From positions 753,243-817,242 of the forward strand of contig CAJNDS010000446.1 in assembly GCA_905221605.1 (NCBI GenBank): a stretch of 64,000 nt of DNA. The letters are read 5' to 3'. Within the stretch, counting starts at the first letter, position 1. Each line of letters begins with the position of its first letter. Position numbers and translations under genes: made by a program. Of the stretch, positions 21,201 to 28,152 are shown piece after piece. The stretch is from Symbiodinium natans. Its lineage: Eukaryota > Sar > Dinophyceae > Suessiales > Symbiodiniaceae. The notes beneath the pieces were generated by a model. The model made no database searches. It saw only the letters and a list, made by a program, of their open reading frames with translations, and was not told the origin of the DNA.

Positions 21201-24135
21201 CCCTTAGCCCCCTAAGCCCATCTGAACCTCTAAACCCCTAAACCCCCTGAACCTCTAAAACACCCCTGAATCCCTAAACCCCTACACGTCCTAACCCTAA
21301 ACCCATAAAACTCCCGAAACACCCGCAAAACCGTGAAAACCCTAGACGTCCAGGCTTCCTCGAGAAACCCTCAGCCCCTTTTAACCCCCTAAGCCCCAAA
21401 ACCCTGAACCTCCTAAACCCTGAACACCCTGAAACCCTAAAACCCTAAAACCCTAAAACCCTCAACCCCAAAAGCACCCGTAACCCTAAACCCTAAACCG
21501 TAAACCCGAAACCCTAAACCCTGAACCCCAGGCTTCCTCGATTTCGTCATCGCGCCCTTCTACCGGCCCCTGGCGCAGCTCCTCCCTGAGGCCCCTGGCT
21601 CCGGGCTGCAAAGTTCGAGGGAGTCGGGCGCTGCGGGATCATAAGCCCCCTAATTAGGGTCTCTAGTAGGGGGTTTAGGGTTAGGGTTTAGGGTTTAGGG
21701 TTTAGGGTTTAGGGTTTAGGGTTCAGGGTTTAGGGTTTAGGGTTTAGGGTTTAGGGTTTAGGGGGACCCTTGCGGATATAGACCCTCTGAATAAGGTCCC
21801 TGTTTAAGAGAGCCAGAAGAGGCTAAGAAGGGTTCCCTTTTTAAGGGTCCCCCTTCTCCTACCTAGGACTAATGTACATCCTAGTAGTAGAGTAGGTATC
21901 CTTTAACCTTTTTGGGTTAGTATCATCCCCTTATAATCCCAAAGGTTAACCTTAATTCCCCTAGGTTTCTGGACAACTAAGACATAGATTTATCCTCTTG
22001 GGTTTGTCTCGCGTGCAGGAGACTTCAGCCCTGTGCCTAGGGGTTTAGGGTTTAGGGTTTAGCTTTTAGGGTTTAGGGTCTGGGTCTAGGGTTTAGGGTT
22101 TAGGGTTTAGGGTTTAGGGTTTAGGGTTTAGGGTTTAGGGTTTAGGGTTTAGGGTTTACGGTTTAATTAGGGTTTAGGGTTTAGGCTTTAGGCTGTAGGG
22201 TTTAGGATTTAGGGTTTAGGGTTTAGGGTTCAGGGTTTAGGGTTTAGGGTCAGGGTACCCCTTTTCTTTGGACACCTCCTTCGTCAGATCATGGCCGGTG
22301 ATCCCGCAGCATGGAGTACCCAGACCGTTAAAAGCTACAGCCATAAACCCTAAACCCTAAACCCTAAACCCTAAACCCTAAACCCTAAACCCTAAACCCT
22401 AAGAAGCCTAGAAGTTCTGAAAGCCCCTAGATTGCCCTAATTCATCCCGAAGCCTGTGAACCCTTGAAGCCCCTGACAGCCCTAGCCCCTACCGCTAAAC
22501 CCTGTGGACGCCACAAACCCAACAAGACCTCTCATGCCTTGCAAACCCTAAGGACCGTATAAGTCCTATATGGAACCTGTACACCCTGTACACCCGAACC
22601 CGGTAAAGGCTCGACCGTTTAAGCCCCAAGCCTAAGACGTGTAACGGAAACTCAGCAGCCCTGAACCCTGTAAACTCTGTAAACCCTAAACCTTTGAAAG
22701 GCCTAAACCCTGTCAGCTTACTGGTTCTTAGCAGAGTAGTTACCTTATATCCCCCTAGGTATACCCCTTAATTTTGGGATTATATAGGGTACCTAATTCC
22801 CTCATTCCCTACTAAACGCCAGAAAGCAACTTACCCTAAACCCTAAACCCTAAACCCTAAATCCCCACTAATTGACTCAGCAGGTTCAAGAGGCCGTGGA
22901 CCACATGACGACAAACCGGTCCTTTTGGCAATCCAAGGAGGCCGAGCAGGCCAGCAGTGTTTCTGTAGGGTTTCCATAAAATTTAGGGTTTAGGGTTTAG
23001 GGTTTAGGGTTTAGGGTTTCTAGAGGGTTTCTGTAGGGTTTCCATACGGCTTAGGGTTCAGGGTTTCTAGAGGATTTCTGTAGGGTTTCTACAGGGCTTC
23101 TACAGAGTTTCTATAGGGTTTCTATGGGGTTTAGGCGTTTCTATAGGGTTTCTATGTGGCTTCTGTCGGGTTGCCATAGAGTGTCGGGGTTTGGGTTTAG
23201 GACGTTTGGGTGTTCTCAAAAGCTAAACGTCTTCGCACAAACTTCGGGCTTGAGGTTGCAAATAAGGCCTTGCAACCGAACCCAAACGAAGCCCTAAACC
23301 CCTAAACTCTAAACCCTAAACTCTAAACCCTAAACCCTAAACCCTAAACCACTTCCGGGGCATTGGGGCGTTTCCCCTGCCAGATGGTGCGAAGGGTTTG
23401 GGGTGTATGCCTTCCAGATTGCGAGTATGTATCCCTACCTGCAAGGGCTGATCCGTGCACACACACACACACACACTATAATGTATGTATGTATGTATGT
23501 ATGTATGTATGTATGTATGTATGTATGTATGTATGTATGTATGTATGTATGTATATACAGATGTATATATATATATATCTTACTGGCTCAAAACCCAACT
23601 TTTCAACTTTTGGGCTTCTTATAAGGTAGTTTATTCTGAAAGTTTCAACTTTTATTTCCTGGGTTTTTGGGCCAGTAAGATATACATATATATATATATA
23701 TGTATACACTATTATTTATAGATATACATGTGCATACACGTGTATAGATGTACTTATAAATGCCTATACGTATTTACAGTTTTTGTGCCACATGTATAGA
23801 GCTGGCCTGTCCTGTTCTTGTCGGGTTTATATACGAGTTGGGGGTTTTAGGGTTTAGGGGTTTAGGGGTGTAGGGATTTAGGGTTTTAGGGGTTTAGGGG
23901 TTTAGGGTTTAGGGGTTTAGGGTTTAGGGTTTAGTTTTTTAGGGTTTAGGGTTTAGGGGTTTAGGGTTTAGGGTTTAGGGAGGGGTTTAGGGTTTAGGGT
24001 TTAGGGTTTAGGGTTTTCGGGTTTTCGGGTTTAGGGTTTAGGGTTTAGGGTTTATGGTTTAGGGCTTAGGGTTTAGGGTTTCAGGCCACAGTCGCTGACG
24101 TCTTTGGCAAGAGCGGCGAGGGTGGCGAGTCCTGA
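203..24135 (+). CDS. Cyclic-nucleotide phosphodiesterase, class I, split gene (span)
   Basis: A 3',5'-cyclic nucleotide phosphodiesterase that hydrolyses cAMP and/or cGMP. The catalytic domain is assembled from exons between 862 and the TGA at 24133-24135; the exon lengths sum to 966 nt (321 residues), about the usual size of this domain, and every junction keeps phase. All hallmark residues are seen, each in a different exon: the general-acid and first metal histidines in YHTAVHAAD (3556 exon), the HD pair in AIHDVGHPG (6934), TDMAKH (12774), the metal aspartate in HAADISNP (15181) and the invariant purine-binding glutamine in QQIGFLDF (20287/21532). The C-terminus is a short tail after NRSFW. 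The N-terminal region is incomplete and may start left of the window; only one candidate upstream exon was found. Introns use GT, GC and GA donors. Nucleotide preference (cAMP or cGMP) cannot be read. Identification is firm; individual splice points are less so. Confidence 0.88.
283..861 (+). other. PDE intron 1: telomeric arrays facing outward
   Basis: Degenerate G-strand array (TTTAGGG, TTTTAGGG, TTTCAGGG) at about 295-612, a non-repetitive stretch to about 770, then a clean C-strand array (CCCTAAA) at 794-858 running up to the acceptor. Confidence 0.7.
862..909 (+). CDS. PDE exon: start of catalytic domain
   Basis: Reads GPLFRSRLQQFLRKME, matching the family pattern in which a helix ending FLxxxE precedes the YHN..HAAD motif. 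AG|G acceptor. Ending before GA (gacggc) gives phase 0 and joins to DTYRSDVPYH of the 3556 exon exactly where the family expects it. Confidence 0.75.
2182..2332. mobile_element. Inverted-repeat element, 150 nt
   Basis: Arms CCCAAAGAGCCCAATA and TATTAGGCTCTTTGGG are near-perfect inverted repeats. Outer ends TTGGGAT / ATCCCAA recall the TTGGGATGTTCCC family. Confidence 0.7.
2400..2550 (+). repeat. Locally homogenised telomere variants TTTGCGG and TTTTAGGG
   Basis: Five tandem TTTGCGG units (2405-2441) are followed by about ten TTTTAGGG units (2455-2545). Each variant forms its own run rather than being mixed. Confidence 0.85.
3137..3330 (-). repeat. CCCTAAG variant telomeric array
   Basis: More than 20 near-perfect CCCTAAG units, distinct from the CCCTAAA arrays on both sides (3433-3530). 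Confidence 0.9.
3556..3621 (+). CDS. PDE exon: YHTAVHAAD metal-site motif
   Basis: Reads DTYRSDVPYHTAVHAADTMM then TM. It contains the catalytic general-acid histidine (YH) and the first metal-binding histidine (VHAAD). AG|G acceptor. A GA donor (gaccgt) gives phase 0 into EWLIRSQ. Confidence 0.9.
3622..4222 (+). other. PDE intron 3 (GA donor)
   Basis: G-strand array 3633-3685 directly after the donor, about 270 nt of non-repetitive sequence, a short G-strand array 3961-3998, C-strand 4115-4170 and an A-rich tract before the acceptor. Confidence 0.7.
4223..4258 (+). CDS. PDE exon: EWLIRSQ helix
   Basis: Reads EWLIRSQSLVSQ, the helix that follows HAAD in the family. AG|G acceptor. It may end at 4249 (GT donor, gtcagc) or 4258 (GC donor, gctcgc); both are phase 0. 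Confidence 0.7.
4259..4430 (+). other. PDE intron 4, shortest of this gene (about 170 nt)
   Basis: Holds only a G-strand array (4307-4420). No C-strand arm, one of the exceptions to the polarity rule. Confidence 0.55.
4431..4454 (+). CDS. PDE microexon: TNDAKFQG
   Basis: Eight codons between CCCCAG and a GC donor (gcatct), phase 0 on both sides. It supplies the short linker expected before the ALVSLAIHD helix. The acceptor is AG|A rather than AG|G, so it is less certain than its neighbours. Confidence 0.5.
4455..6933 (+). other. PDE intron 5 (GC donor), 2.5 kb
   Basis: Right end of a GGTTCATGGTAC-type element (4498-4539), a 58-nt tandem duplication at 4621-4720, a gtttccg/cgcaaac inverted-repeat element (4871-4974), a half TTGGGATGTTCCC element (4985-5070), G-strand 5195-5312, C-strand 5458-5505, an inverted-repeat element 5945-6157, C-strand 6250-6330, TA-rich microsatellite around 6619-6660 and C-strand 6790-6885 before the acceptor. 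Confidence 0.6.
6934..6977 (+). CDS. PDE exon: AIHDVGHPG (HD metal pair)
   Basis: Reads ALVSLAIHDVGHPG plus two bases of an Arg codon. The HD pair coordinates both active-site metals in this superfamily. AG|G acceptor, GT donor (gtcagc). The split AG|G codon completes as Arg with the next exon, giving the family order GHPG-x-NN. Confidence 0.93.
7019..7152. mobile_element. MITE-like element, family with CTATTTGCTTAAGAACC ends
   Basis: Inverted ends CTATTTGCTTAAGAACC / GGTTCTTAAGCAAATAG; interior has a T-run followed by a G-run. Copies: 42467-42666, 9568-9673 and a diverged one at 28878-29025. Confidence 0.75.
7230..7345. repeat. Dispersed block shared with 58308-58415
   Basis: Both copies read GGGTTCTTAAGGG, a G run, GGGGGGTAT, TA(G/A)CCCAAGGTT and on to CTCCCTAAGCTTCCC. 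No inverted ends seen, so the element type is unknown. Confidence 0.7.
7742..7810 (+). CDS. PDE exon: NNLFHSK...YNDKSILE
   Basis: Reads NNLFHSKTLSPLAITYNDKS then ILE, a close match to the NNF/L...LA..YND.SVLEN segment of class I PDEs. AG|G acceptor. A GA donor (gagtcg) splits the Glu codon, which the next exon completes. Confidence 0.93.
7811..8582 (+). other. PDE intron 7 (GA donor)
   Basis: G-strand array 7838-7910, TTGGGATGTTCCC element 7919-8019, (GT)n 8045-8062, C-strand array 8184-8291, AT-rich patch, short G-strand array 8369-8405, then non-repetitive sequence. Confidence 0.7.
7919..8019. mobile_element. MITE-like element, family with TTGGGATGTTCCCCC ends
   Basis: About 100 nt, inverted ends TTGGGATGTTC.CCC and GGGGGAACAT.CCAA with AGTCCTTAATAGGG inside. 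Copies: 1654-1742, 9817-9893, 10062-10156, 10193-10304, 12346-12485 (internal tandem growth), 39276-39402 (interrupted), halves at 4985-5070 and 20646-20730. The most numerous short element here. Confidence 0.8.
8583..8625 (+). CDS. PDE exon: NFHVATAFEVMQKA
   Basis: Corresponds to the ENHH.A.AF..L segment of the family. AG|G acceptor. Ending before GA (gagttc) gives phase 0 into DAELNWVTVL; another possible end is 8641 before GT, but that breaks phase. Confidence 0.85.
8626..10533 (+). other. PDE intron 8 (GA donor), cluster of short inverted-repeat elements
   Basis: G-strand 8949-9003; full GGTTCATGGTAC element 9075-9215; gtttacg element 9262-9335; CTTAAG-type element 9568-9673; half element 9725-9767; three TTGGGATGTTCCC elements (9817-9893, 10062-10156, 10193-10304). 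Only weak telomeric motifs flank the exons here. Confidence 0.65.
9075..9215. mobile_element. MITE-like element, family with CTTGGAGGTTCATGGTAC ends
   Basis: Best copy. Left CTTGGAGGTTCATGGTAC and right GTACCATGAACCTCCAAG are exact inverted repeats, and the similarity extends inward (CAATTATAACTGTAC). Length 141 nt, no coding. Other copies: 2662-3108 (with about 290 nt inserted in the middle), and ends at 4498-4539, 9725-9767, 45448-45470 and 46890-46977. Confidence 0.8.
10534..10578 (+). CDS. PDE exon: DAELNWVTVLSSLGP
   Basis: Fifteen codons, AG|G acceptor, GC donor (gcaaag), phase 0 at both ends. It fits the N.L..L segment between the ENHH and TDM motifs. Supported by phase and position more than by sequence identity. 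Confidence 0.65.
10579..11188 (+). other. PDE intron 9 (GC donor)
   Basis: Non-repetitive to 10815, C-strand 10815-10876, an open island at 10883-10972 (RPKHAFLKSF in one frame; not needed by the PDE), C-strand 11055-11128 with variants. Confidence 0.55.
11189..11223 (+). CDS. PDE exon: DKPTNLQQYLR
   Basis: AG|G acceptor. A GC donor (gcccct) leaves phase 2, which the G of the next exon completes as Arg. It continues the helix leading into the TDM motif. Confidence 0.65.
11224..11789 (+). other. PDE intron 10 (GC donor)
   Basis: G-strand arrays 11273-11303 and 11396-11445 on the donor side, C-strand 11703-11740 on the acceptor side. Confidence 0.6.
11790..11810 (+). CDS. PDE microexon: QLRELLG, 21 nt
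   Basis: AG|G acceptor, GT donor (gttttg). Phase 2 on both sides fits the preceding and following exons, giving QLRELL directly before GMIDIVLGTDM, as expected for the family. Confidence 0.65.
11811..12773 (+). other. PDE intron 11
   Basis: G-strand 11829-11912, an imperfect T/G-rich trinucleotide stretch (about 11990-12150), CCCTAAG-type array 12181-12275, an expanded TTGGGATGTTCCC element with three internal repeats (12346-12485), degenerate G-strand motifs before the acceptor. Confidence 0.6.
12774..12846 (+). CDS. PDE exon: MIDIVLGTDMAKH
   Basis: Reads GMIDIVLGTDMAKHNQHQKS then VMSW. TDM.KH is a family signature. CTGCAG|G acceptor; GT donor (gtggcg) after TGG, phase 0. The frame stays open to a TAG about 30 nt further, so the exact end is inferred. 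Confidence 0.9.
12847..13778 (+). other. PDE intron 12
   Basis: Degenerate G-strand 12876-12925, (GT)n near 13033-13048, a gtttttg-type element 13180-13258, G-strand 13370-13420, short C-strand 13520-13555, clean C-strand 13686-13759 before the acceptor. Confidence 0.6.
13779..13838 (+). CDS. Candidate PDE exon: low-complexity loop
   Basis: Twenty codons (ANKTSAETPTEQAAHGNALN) between AG|G and a GT donor (gtgggt), phase 0 to 0, in the place where family members have a variable loop before the HAADISNP helix. No conserved residue supports it. Confidence 0.45.
13839..15180 (+). other. PDE intron 13
   Basis: C-strand array directly after the donor (13856-13938, against the usual polarity), degenerate G-strand 14065-14165, a 600-nt island without telomeric repeat (14170-14770) ending in a C run, C-strand variants 15090-15175. 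A 31-nt open piece at 14691-14721 has splice signals but wrong phase. Confidence 0.6.
15181..15251 (+). CDS. PDE exon: HAADISNPCK (metal aspartate)
   Basis: Reads AFVPDKMELLEVLAHAADIS then NPCK. The Asp of AADISNP is the fourth metal ligand. AG|G acceptor. A good-looking gtaagt lies at 15248, but only the donor at 15252 (gtgggg) keeps frame with the next exon and gives NPCKPHN. Confidence 0.95.
15779..16085. repeat. Pentanucleotide minisatellite (TTGGC)n
   Basis: About 60 units of TTGGC with CTCGG variants. It opens long frames of WLGLA on + and PSQAK on -, which are artefacts. Confidence 0.9.
16310..17660. repeat. Tandem array, 12 copies of a 90-125 bp unit
   Basis: GCAAGCATTGAGTTTGCAA recurs at about 16358, 16463, 16574, 16683, 16808, 16921, 17041, 17131, 17244, 17369, 17477 and 17586. 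Most units hold a G7-CTGCG-C7 hairpin. Reading frames across it, including a 312-residue one on the - strand, only reflect unit length. Confidence 0.92.
18324..18357 (+). CDS. PDE exon: PHNMMLFWAQR
   Basis: AG|G acceptor, GC donor (gcctgg). The first base completes the Lys codon from 15251. The segment matches the ..W..R helix that runs into VLEEFWIQGD in the next exon. Confidence 0.85.
18358..19565 (+). other. PDE intron 15 (GC donor)
   Basis: G-strand 18377-18422, mixed C-strand 18480-18573, G-strand 18685-18770, an A/C-rich stretch without telomeric repeat (18900-19200), then a 350-nt C-strand array whose first two thirds are mostly the 8-mer CCCCTAAA and the last third CCCTAAA (19205-19556). 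Confidence 0.7.
19205..19556 (-). repeat. CCCCTAAA 8-mer array changing to CCCTAAA
   Basis: Around 25 CCCCTAAA units with a few errors, then CCCTAAA units, ending next to the acceptor of the VLEEFW exon. Confidence 0.88.
19566..19619 (+). CDS. PDE exon: VLEEFWIQGDAE
   Basis: Reads VLEEFWIQGDAESRLNLE, a clear match to the EEF..QGD.E segment of class I PDEs. CCCCAG|G acceptor. A GC donor (gctggt) gives phase 0 into FSPMCER. Confidence 0.93.
19620..20286 (+). other. PDE intron 16 (GC donor)
   Basis: G-strand 19628-19760 directly after the donor, further G-strand pieces to 19945 interleaved with GGGTTCCCCTACTACC-type inverted pieces (19800-20040), C-strand 20190-20250. Confidence 0.65.
20287..20344 (+). 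CDS. PDE exon: FSPMCER...QQI
   Basis: Reads FSPMCERAVGESSVPKQQI plus one base. SPMC(D/E)R and the following KSQ/QQ-type motif are family signatures; the invariant glutamine that binds the base is here. The acceptor is AG|T, an exception to AG|G. GC donor (gcccgg). Confidence 0.93.
20345..21531 (+). other. PDE intron 17 (GC donor)
   Basis: G-strand 20402-20470, half TTGGGATGTTCCC element 20646-20730, (GT)n near 21077-21094, degenerate C-strand 21120-21530 to the acceptor. Confidence 0.65.
21532..21590 (+). CDS. PDE exon: GFLDFVIAPFYRPLAQLLPE
   Basis: Starts with the two bases completing the Gly of QIGF and matches the GFI.FIV.P motif. AG|G acceptor. A GC donor (gcccct) at 21591 gives phase 0 into VQEAVDH. 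Without splicing the frame would run to TAA at 21642. Confidence 0.93.
21591..22883 (+). other. PDE intron 18 (GC donor)
   Basis: G-strand 21669-21765, non-repetitive 21770-22040, G-strand 22040-22250, C-strand 22344-22402, element with CTGGTTCTTAGCAG ends 22721-22822, C-strand 22834-22864 before the acceptor. Confidence 0.65.
22884..22958 (+). CDS. PDE exon: last catalytic helix, NRSFW
   Basis: Reads VQEAVDHMTTNRSFWQSKEA and a short polar tail. The N R..W motif is the usual end of the catalytic domain. CAGCAG|G acceptor; GT donor (gtttct) after AGT, phase 0. Confidence 0.88.
22959..24084 (+). other. PDE intron 19
   Basis: G-strand 22980-23020 with gtttctgtagg repeats to 23160, C-strand 23290-23350, (CA)n 23459-23476, (ATGT)n 23481-23557, an inverted pair around TTACTGGC..CAAAA (about 23570-23700), G-strand variants 23843-24083 (against the usual polarity). 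Confidence 0.6.
23459..23557. repeat. (CA)n and (ATGT)n microsatellites
   Basis: Nine CA units then about 18 ATGT units, followed by TA repeats. Frames through it (VCMYVCMY...) are not genes. Confidence 0.95.
24085..24135 (+). CDS. PDE terminal exon with stop
   Basis: Reads ATVADVFGKSGEGGES then TGA. TTTCAG|G acceptor, phase 0 with the preceding exon. A polar, unconserved tail is usual after the catalytic domain. The sequence after the stop soon returns to CCCTAAA arrays at 24181. Confidence 0.7.
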   Translation, partial: ATVADVFGKSGEGGES

Positions 24136-25997
24136 GACACCGAGTCCCCAAGCGCACGGGCTGCACTGGCCACCGTTTGCCCTAACCCTAAACCCTAAAC
24201 CCTAAACCCTAAACCCTAAACCCTAAACCCTAAACCCTAAACCCTAAACCCGACAAGACCTACAGATCTCGAGCTCAGGGTTTTCGGGAGATTACGAGAA
24301 TTCCGCGCCTTGTACAACCTGCCTCTAAAGCAACTTCTTTCAGGGATGATGCTAGAAAGTCTAAGGAGTGGCGTTCCCCAATCCCTAACCTGCTGGGAGC
24401 GTGAGGGGGTTTGGGGTGTGTAGGGCCTTCAAGGGTTTAGGATTTAGAGTTCAGGGTTTATCGAGCCCACCTGTAGGCATAGCAGGGTTTAGGCGAGGCC
24501 CCATACGCTATTAACTACAGCCAGGGTGTTCTAGCCTAACCTTTGATATTGATGTCCCCATTAGGGGCCTGAAAAACTCCACCAGCAGCCAGGGAGCCCC
24601 TCCCTGCAGGTCGGAGAGGGTTCAGCCCCCAACTGGCCCTAAGCCCTAAACCCTGACCCTAAACCCTAAACCCTAAACCCTAAACCCGACACCCAAGAGT
24701 TGTTAGACTCAGGAATGCTACCTCTCAGAGCGAAGGATTTAGAGTTTTCGCGCTTGGGGCTTTCGAAGGGTTTGGGGCTTAGGGTTCCCGAAGCCCTGTG
24801 GGTGTAGGGTTTCGGGTTTTGGGTTTAGGGCTAAGCTCAGTCTTCATAGATTAAGCTTAGTCTTCATAGATTCTCTCCGAGAGGTCGGAGGCTGGATGTT
24901 TCCTTATCAACCGAACTAGGTTCCCTGTTGTGTGAATTCCTAGGGCCGCTTCACGGAACCCTACGCCCCACGAACACTAAACCCTGAACCCTAAACCCTG
25001 AACCCTGAACCCTAAACCCTAAACCCTAAACCCTCAACCCCAAACCCTAAACCCCCAACCCGAAACCCTAAGCCCCTTGAGGATTTCAGGGATTAGGGCC
25101 ACTCAGTTCCCCTTAGGCCCTCAATTCCTTGCAGTATAATCTTGCTAGTTCTCTAACTTGGGGTTCCTGTTACGGGTCCTTACCACCAGAGAGCCGTAAT
25201 ATATACATACACATATATATATATATATTATGTATATATGTTTCATTTATATTCTTTTGTATAAATTTGTTTTTATGTAAAAAGGACTTGATACCCTCAG
25301 GCCGTTTAGCAGCTCAATCCTTTTGGTTCCCCCGTTAAGTCCTTGCGAACTTAGCCCGAAGCCCTAAGCCTAGAAGCCCTAAGCCAGAATATGGCCTCAA
25401 CACCCAAACCCTAAACCCTAAACCCTAAGCCCTTAAAGCGTCAGATCCGGATTCGGCAAAACGAGTGCGCTGGTGTAGCAGAAATACCACTAGCAGACCG
25501 CGGGTCCCACACTGGGTTTGGGCTCTTCTGCCTTTGGGGGGATTCGATCTGCGGTTTAGGTTTAGGGTTTAGGGTTTAGGATTTAGGGTTTAGGGTTTTT
25601 GAATTAGTGGGGCCACGGAAGATGCTAGGCAGAGAGAGTTGCACATGCTGCCGCCCGTGGCGGGTGGTTGCCTTTGCGGCTTTTTCCGGGGGTTTCTCAC
25701 AGGGCAGCCTCTTTTTTCACCGGCGGTTTAAGGTTTAGGGTTTAGGGGTTTCTTTATTTCATTGCTTCTTTTTGTTATTAATGTTTTGTGTGTTTGTTTT
25801 TGCGTGGGGAGGGGGGGTTAGGGAATGTTGTTTGGCGGCTATCAGGGTGCGGGGCTACCTACCCCTCCCCCAGAATGAGGCCCATAAGGCTGTAACTCCC
25901 CTAAACTCCCTAACCTTTAGGACTTTAGGGCTTTTGGAGGGCTTTCGGTGAGTGTTCGTACATGAACCCCAAAGAAATCGGAAAGCTGTGAAGCCAG

Positions 25998-26087
25998 CAT
26001 CGCGCCTTGGTCAATACTGTTTTTGAGAAGTGGGCAGACGTTCCAGCAGCGCAGGTTTTGGCAGAGACCCTCGAGGACAGGTTTGGT
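25998..26087 (+). CDS. Candidate exon, unknown protein
   Basis: Thirty codons reading HRALVNTVFEKWADVPAAQV then LAETLEDRFG, an amphipathic helix-like segment with high GC3. CCAG acceptor and gtaagc donor. A second frame is also open, so the frame choice rests on composition. Confidence 0.42.
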
Positions 26088-26540
26088 GTAAGCATGACTT
26101 AGGGTCTGTCTAGGGGTTTAGGGTTTAGGGTTTGGTGTAGGTATACCCTTGAGGCTGAAAATAGCCCAAAACCTTGTATAAGAAGGCCTTTGGGATCAAA
26201 ACAACCTAAAATATGAGTCCTTAGAGCCTTCGGGACAGGGTTTCGGGCTTGGGCTTAGGTGTATTATTCCATTTCTTTCTCGGGCTTCCTTAAAAAAAAA
26301 AACAGCTAAACCAATACAGGGATTCCTGCTTCTTCTTAGGCACGCGAAGAAGGGATGTTCACAAGCCCTAAACCCTTAAGGTCTTGAGGATTGAGGGCTT
26401 AGGAGAGCAGTTCCTGGGGGTAAAAACGTAGAGCAACTGGCTGCAGCCACAAGTCGAGGTCATCTGCCATCAGACGGTTTAGGGGGAGACCACTAGGCAT
26501 GCGTCAGGCAAGGAGGCAAGCAGCGGGAGTTTGGAGCATC

Positions 26541-26796
26541 GAAGGTGGGGGGGGGGGGGGGGGGGGGGGTGGGTGTTCTGGTTGGGGGGGGGGGGTGGGT
26601 GGTTCTGTGGGTTTTCCTGTTCCTCTGTTCTGGTTTTCCTTCTCTCGGGGGGTGGGGGGGGGTGTGTGTGGGGGGGGGGGGGGGGGGGGGGGTGGGGGGG
26701 TTGTGGGGGGGGTGGTGGGGGTTTTGTGTGGGTGGTGGGGGTTGGTTTTCTTCTGGTGGGGGATTGTCTGGTGGGGGGGGGGGGGGGGGGGGGGGA
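26541..26796 (+). repeat. Poly-G region
   Basis: Repeated runs of 8-22 G broken by GTGG or TTTTC; the complementary strand is C-rich. Strong G-quadruplex potential. Open frames of Gly or Pro here are artefacts. Confidence 0.9.
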
Positions 26797-28060
26797 GAGG
26801 TTACAGGCTTCAGGGTTTAGGGTCAGGGTCCGCCAACTCACCAGCTAGGTCTTTTTGTGTAGTTACCCTAGGGGCCCATAGAGCATACACTTAGGCTTTA
26901 AAGGGGTTCCCAGAAAGTAGCTTTTGGAGCCCAAGTACATACTATAGAGGTGCATGGACCCTTAGGGGATACTAGCTGAAGCTTCCCATAGCACCTGAGC
27001 ACGAAGTCTCGGTATAGGCCCTTGGGGCATGTCATATTTTCGCTTATTGGGTTTTAAGAGGACTGCATTTAGGGTTTAGGGTTTAGGGTTTAGGGTTTAG
27101 GGTTTAGGGTTTAGGGAGATTCTTCAGAGGGCTTTAAGGGATTGCCACACCTGGGCTGTGATGTACGTACAGAATCGCCAGCACGCAGCCTTCTTGGGCT
27201 GTGCCAGATGAGCGCGTCTCAAATTTGGGCTTGGGTCACAGCGACTGGGAGTTTACGAAAAAGAGGGGCCCCACATATAGACCCCCAAAGAGTAGGATTC
27301 CCTTATCATCGTAAGGACCCCAATAAGGTACCCTTAATATCGTAAATGCCCAACTCTCAAAGATGGCATCATCGGGAGGAGGGTTCAACATGTCGCACCC
27401 ATTTGCCTTAGCTGTTGTTTTTTTGTTGGGGGGGGGGGAGTGCCTAACTTCCTTCTTCAGCCTAAGCGTCCTAACCCTAAGGTGCTTGCCCAAAAAAAGG
27501 CAGTATTGCCTCTAGGTCCTGTAGCTTACAACCCTGATCCCAACAAGGTGTTAGGCATAGGGTTTCCGCGTCTCCCAATCCTATGCTGCCTAGCACGGGG
27601 AGCCACAATCCCCGCCAGCTGCAACAAAGAAGGTTTAGGAATTCCACCCCACGTTTAAGGTTTAAGGTCTAGGGAAACCTGCTGAATGGCGCGCCTCCAT
27701 AACTCCCTTGAAACCTACTGTGAAGCAACGAGGCCTCCCCAACGCCGATGGAAGCTTTTACGCCACCACAGGGGCTTTAGGGTTTAAAGCAGCCCCTTGC
27801 CAGAGTCACAAGTAACTTCACCACTATAACTATAACCCTGGAAACCCTAAACCCCTCAAGCCTCAATCCTAAACCTCAAACCCCACACCCTAAACCCCAA
27901 ACCCTAAACCCTAAACCCTAACTCCCCCAAAAGCCCAAAGCCTGACCCTCAGGGCAAGTCCTGAACTATGGATGCCTAGAAATCCTATCGCCCTCCCTAA
28001 AACCCTAAACCCTAGCCCTAAACCCTAAACCCTAAACCCGAAACCCTAAACCCTAAACCC

Positions 28061-28152
28061 ATGCAAGCCTACGCCCAACTTCTGAGACCGCAGATTCAGC
28101 CGTACCGGCTTCGCGTTCTGTGCTGGGCCGATCGACCCTGGGTGCCTTCAGG
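28061..28152 (+). CDS. Candidate exon, unknown protein
   Basis: Open frame reading MQAYAQLLRPQIQPYRLRVL then CWADRPWVPS, ending at a GT donor (gtggcc). An internal CGCAG at about 28090 could instead be the acceptor. Flanked by CCCTAAA on the left and TTTAGGG on the right, like verified exons. Confidence 0.38.

Noticed and set aside
26479-26894. Gly-rich and Pro-rich frames
   Set aside because: Translations of poly-G tracts.
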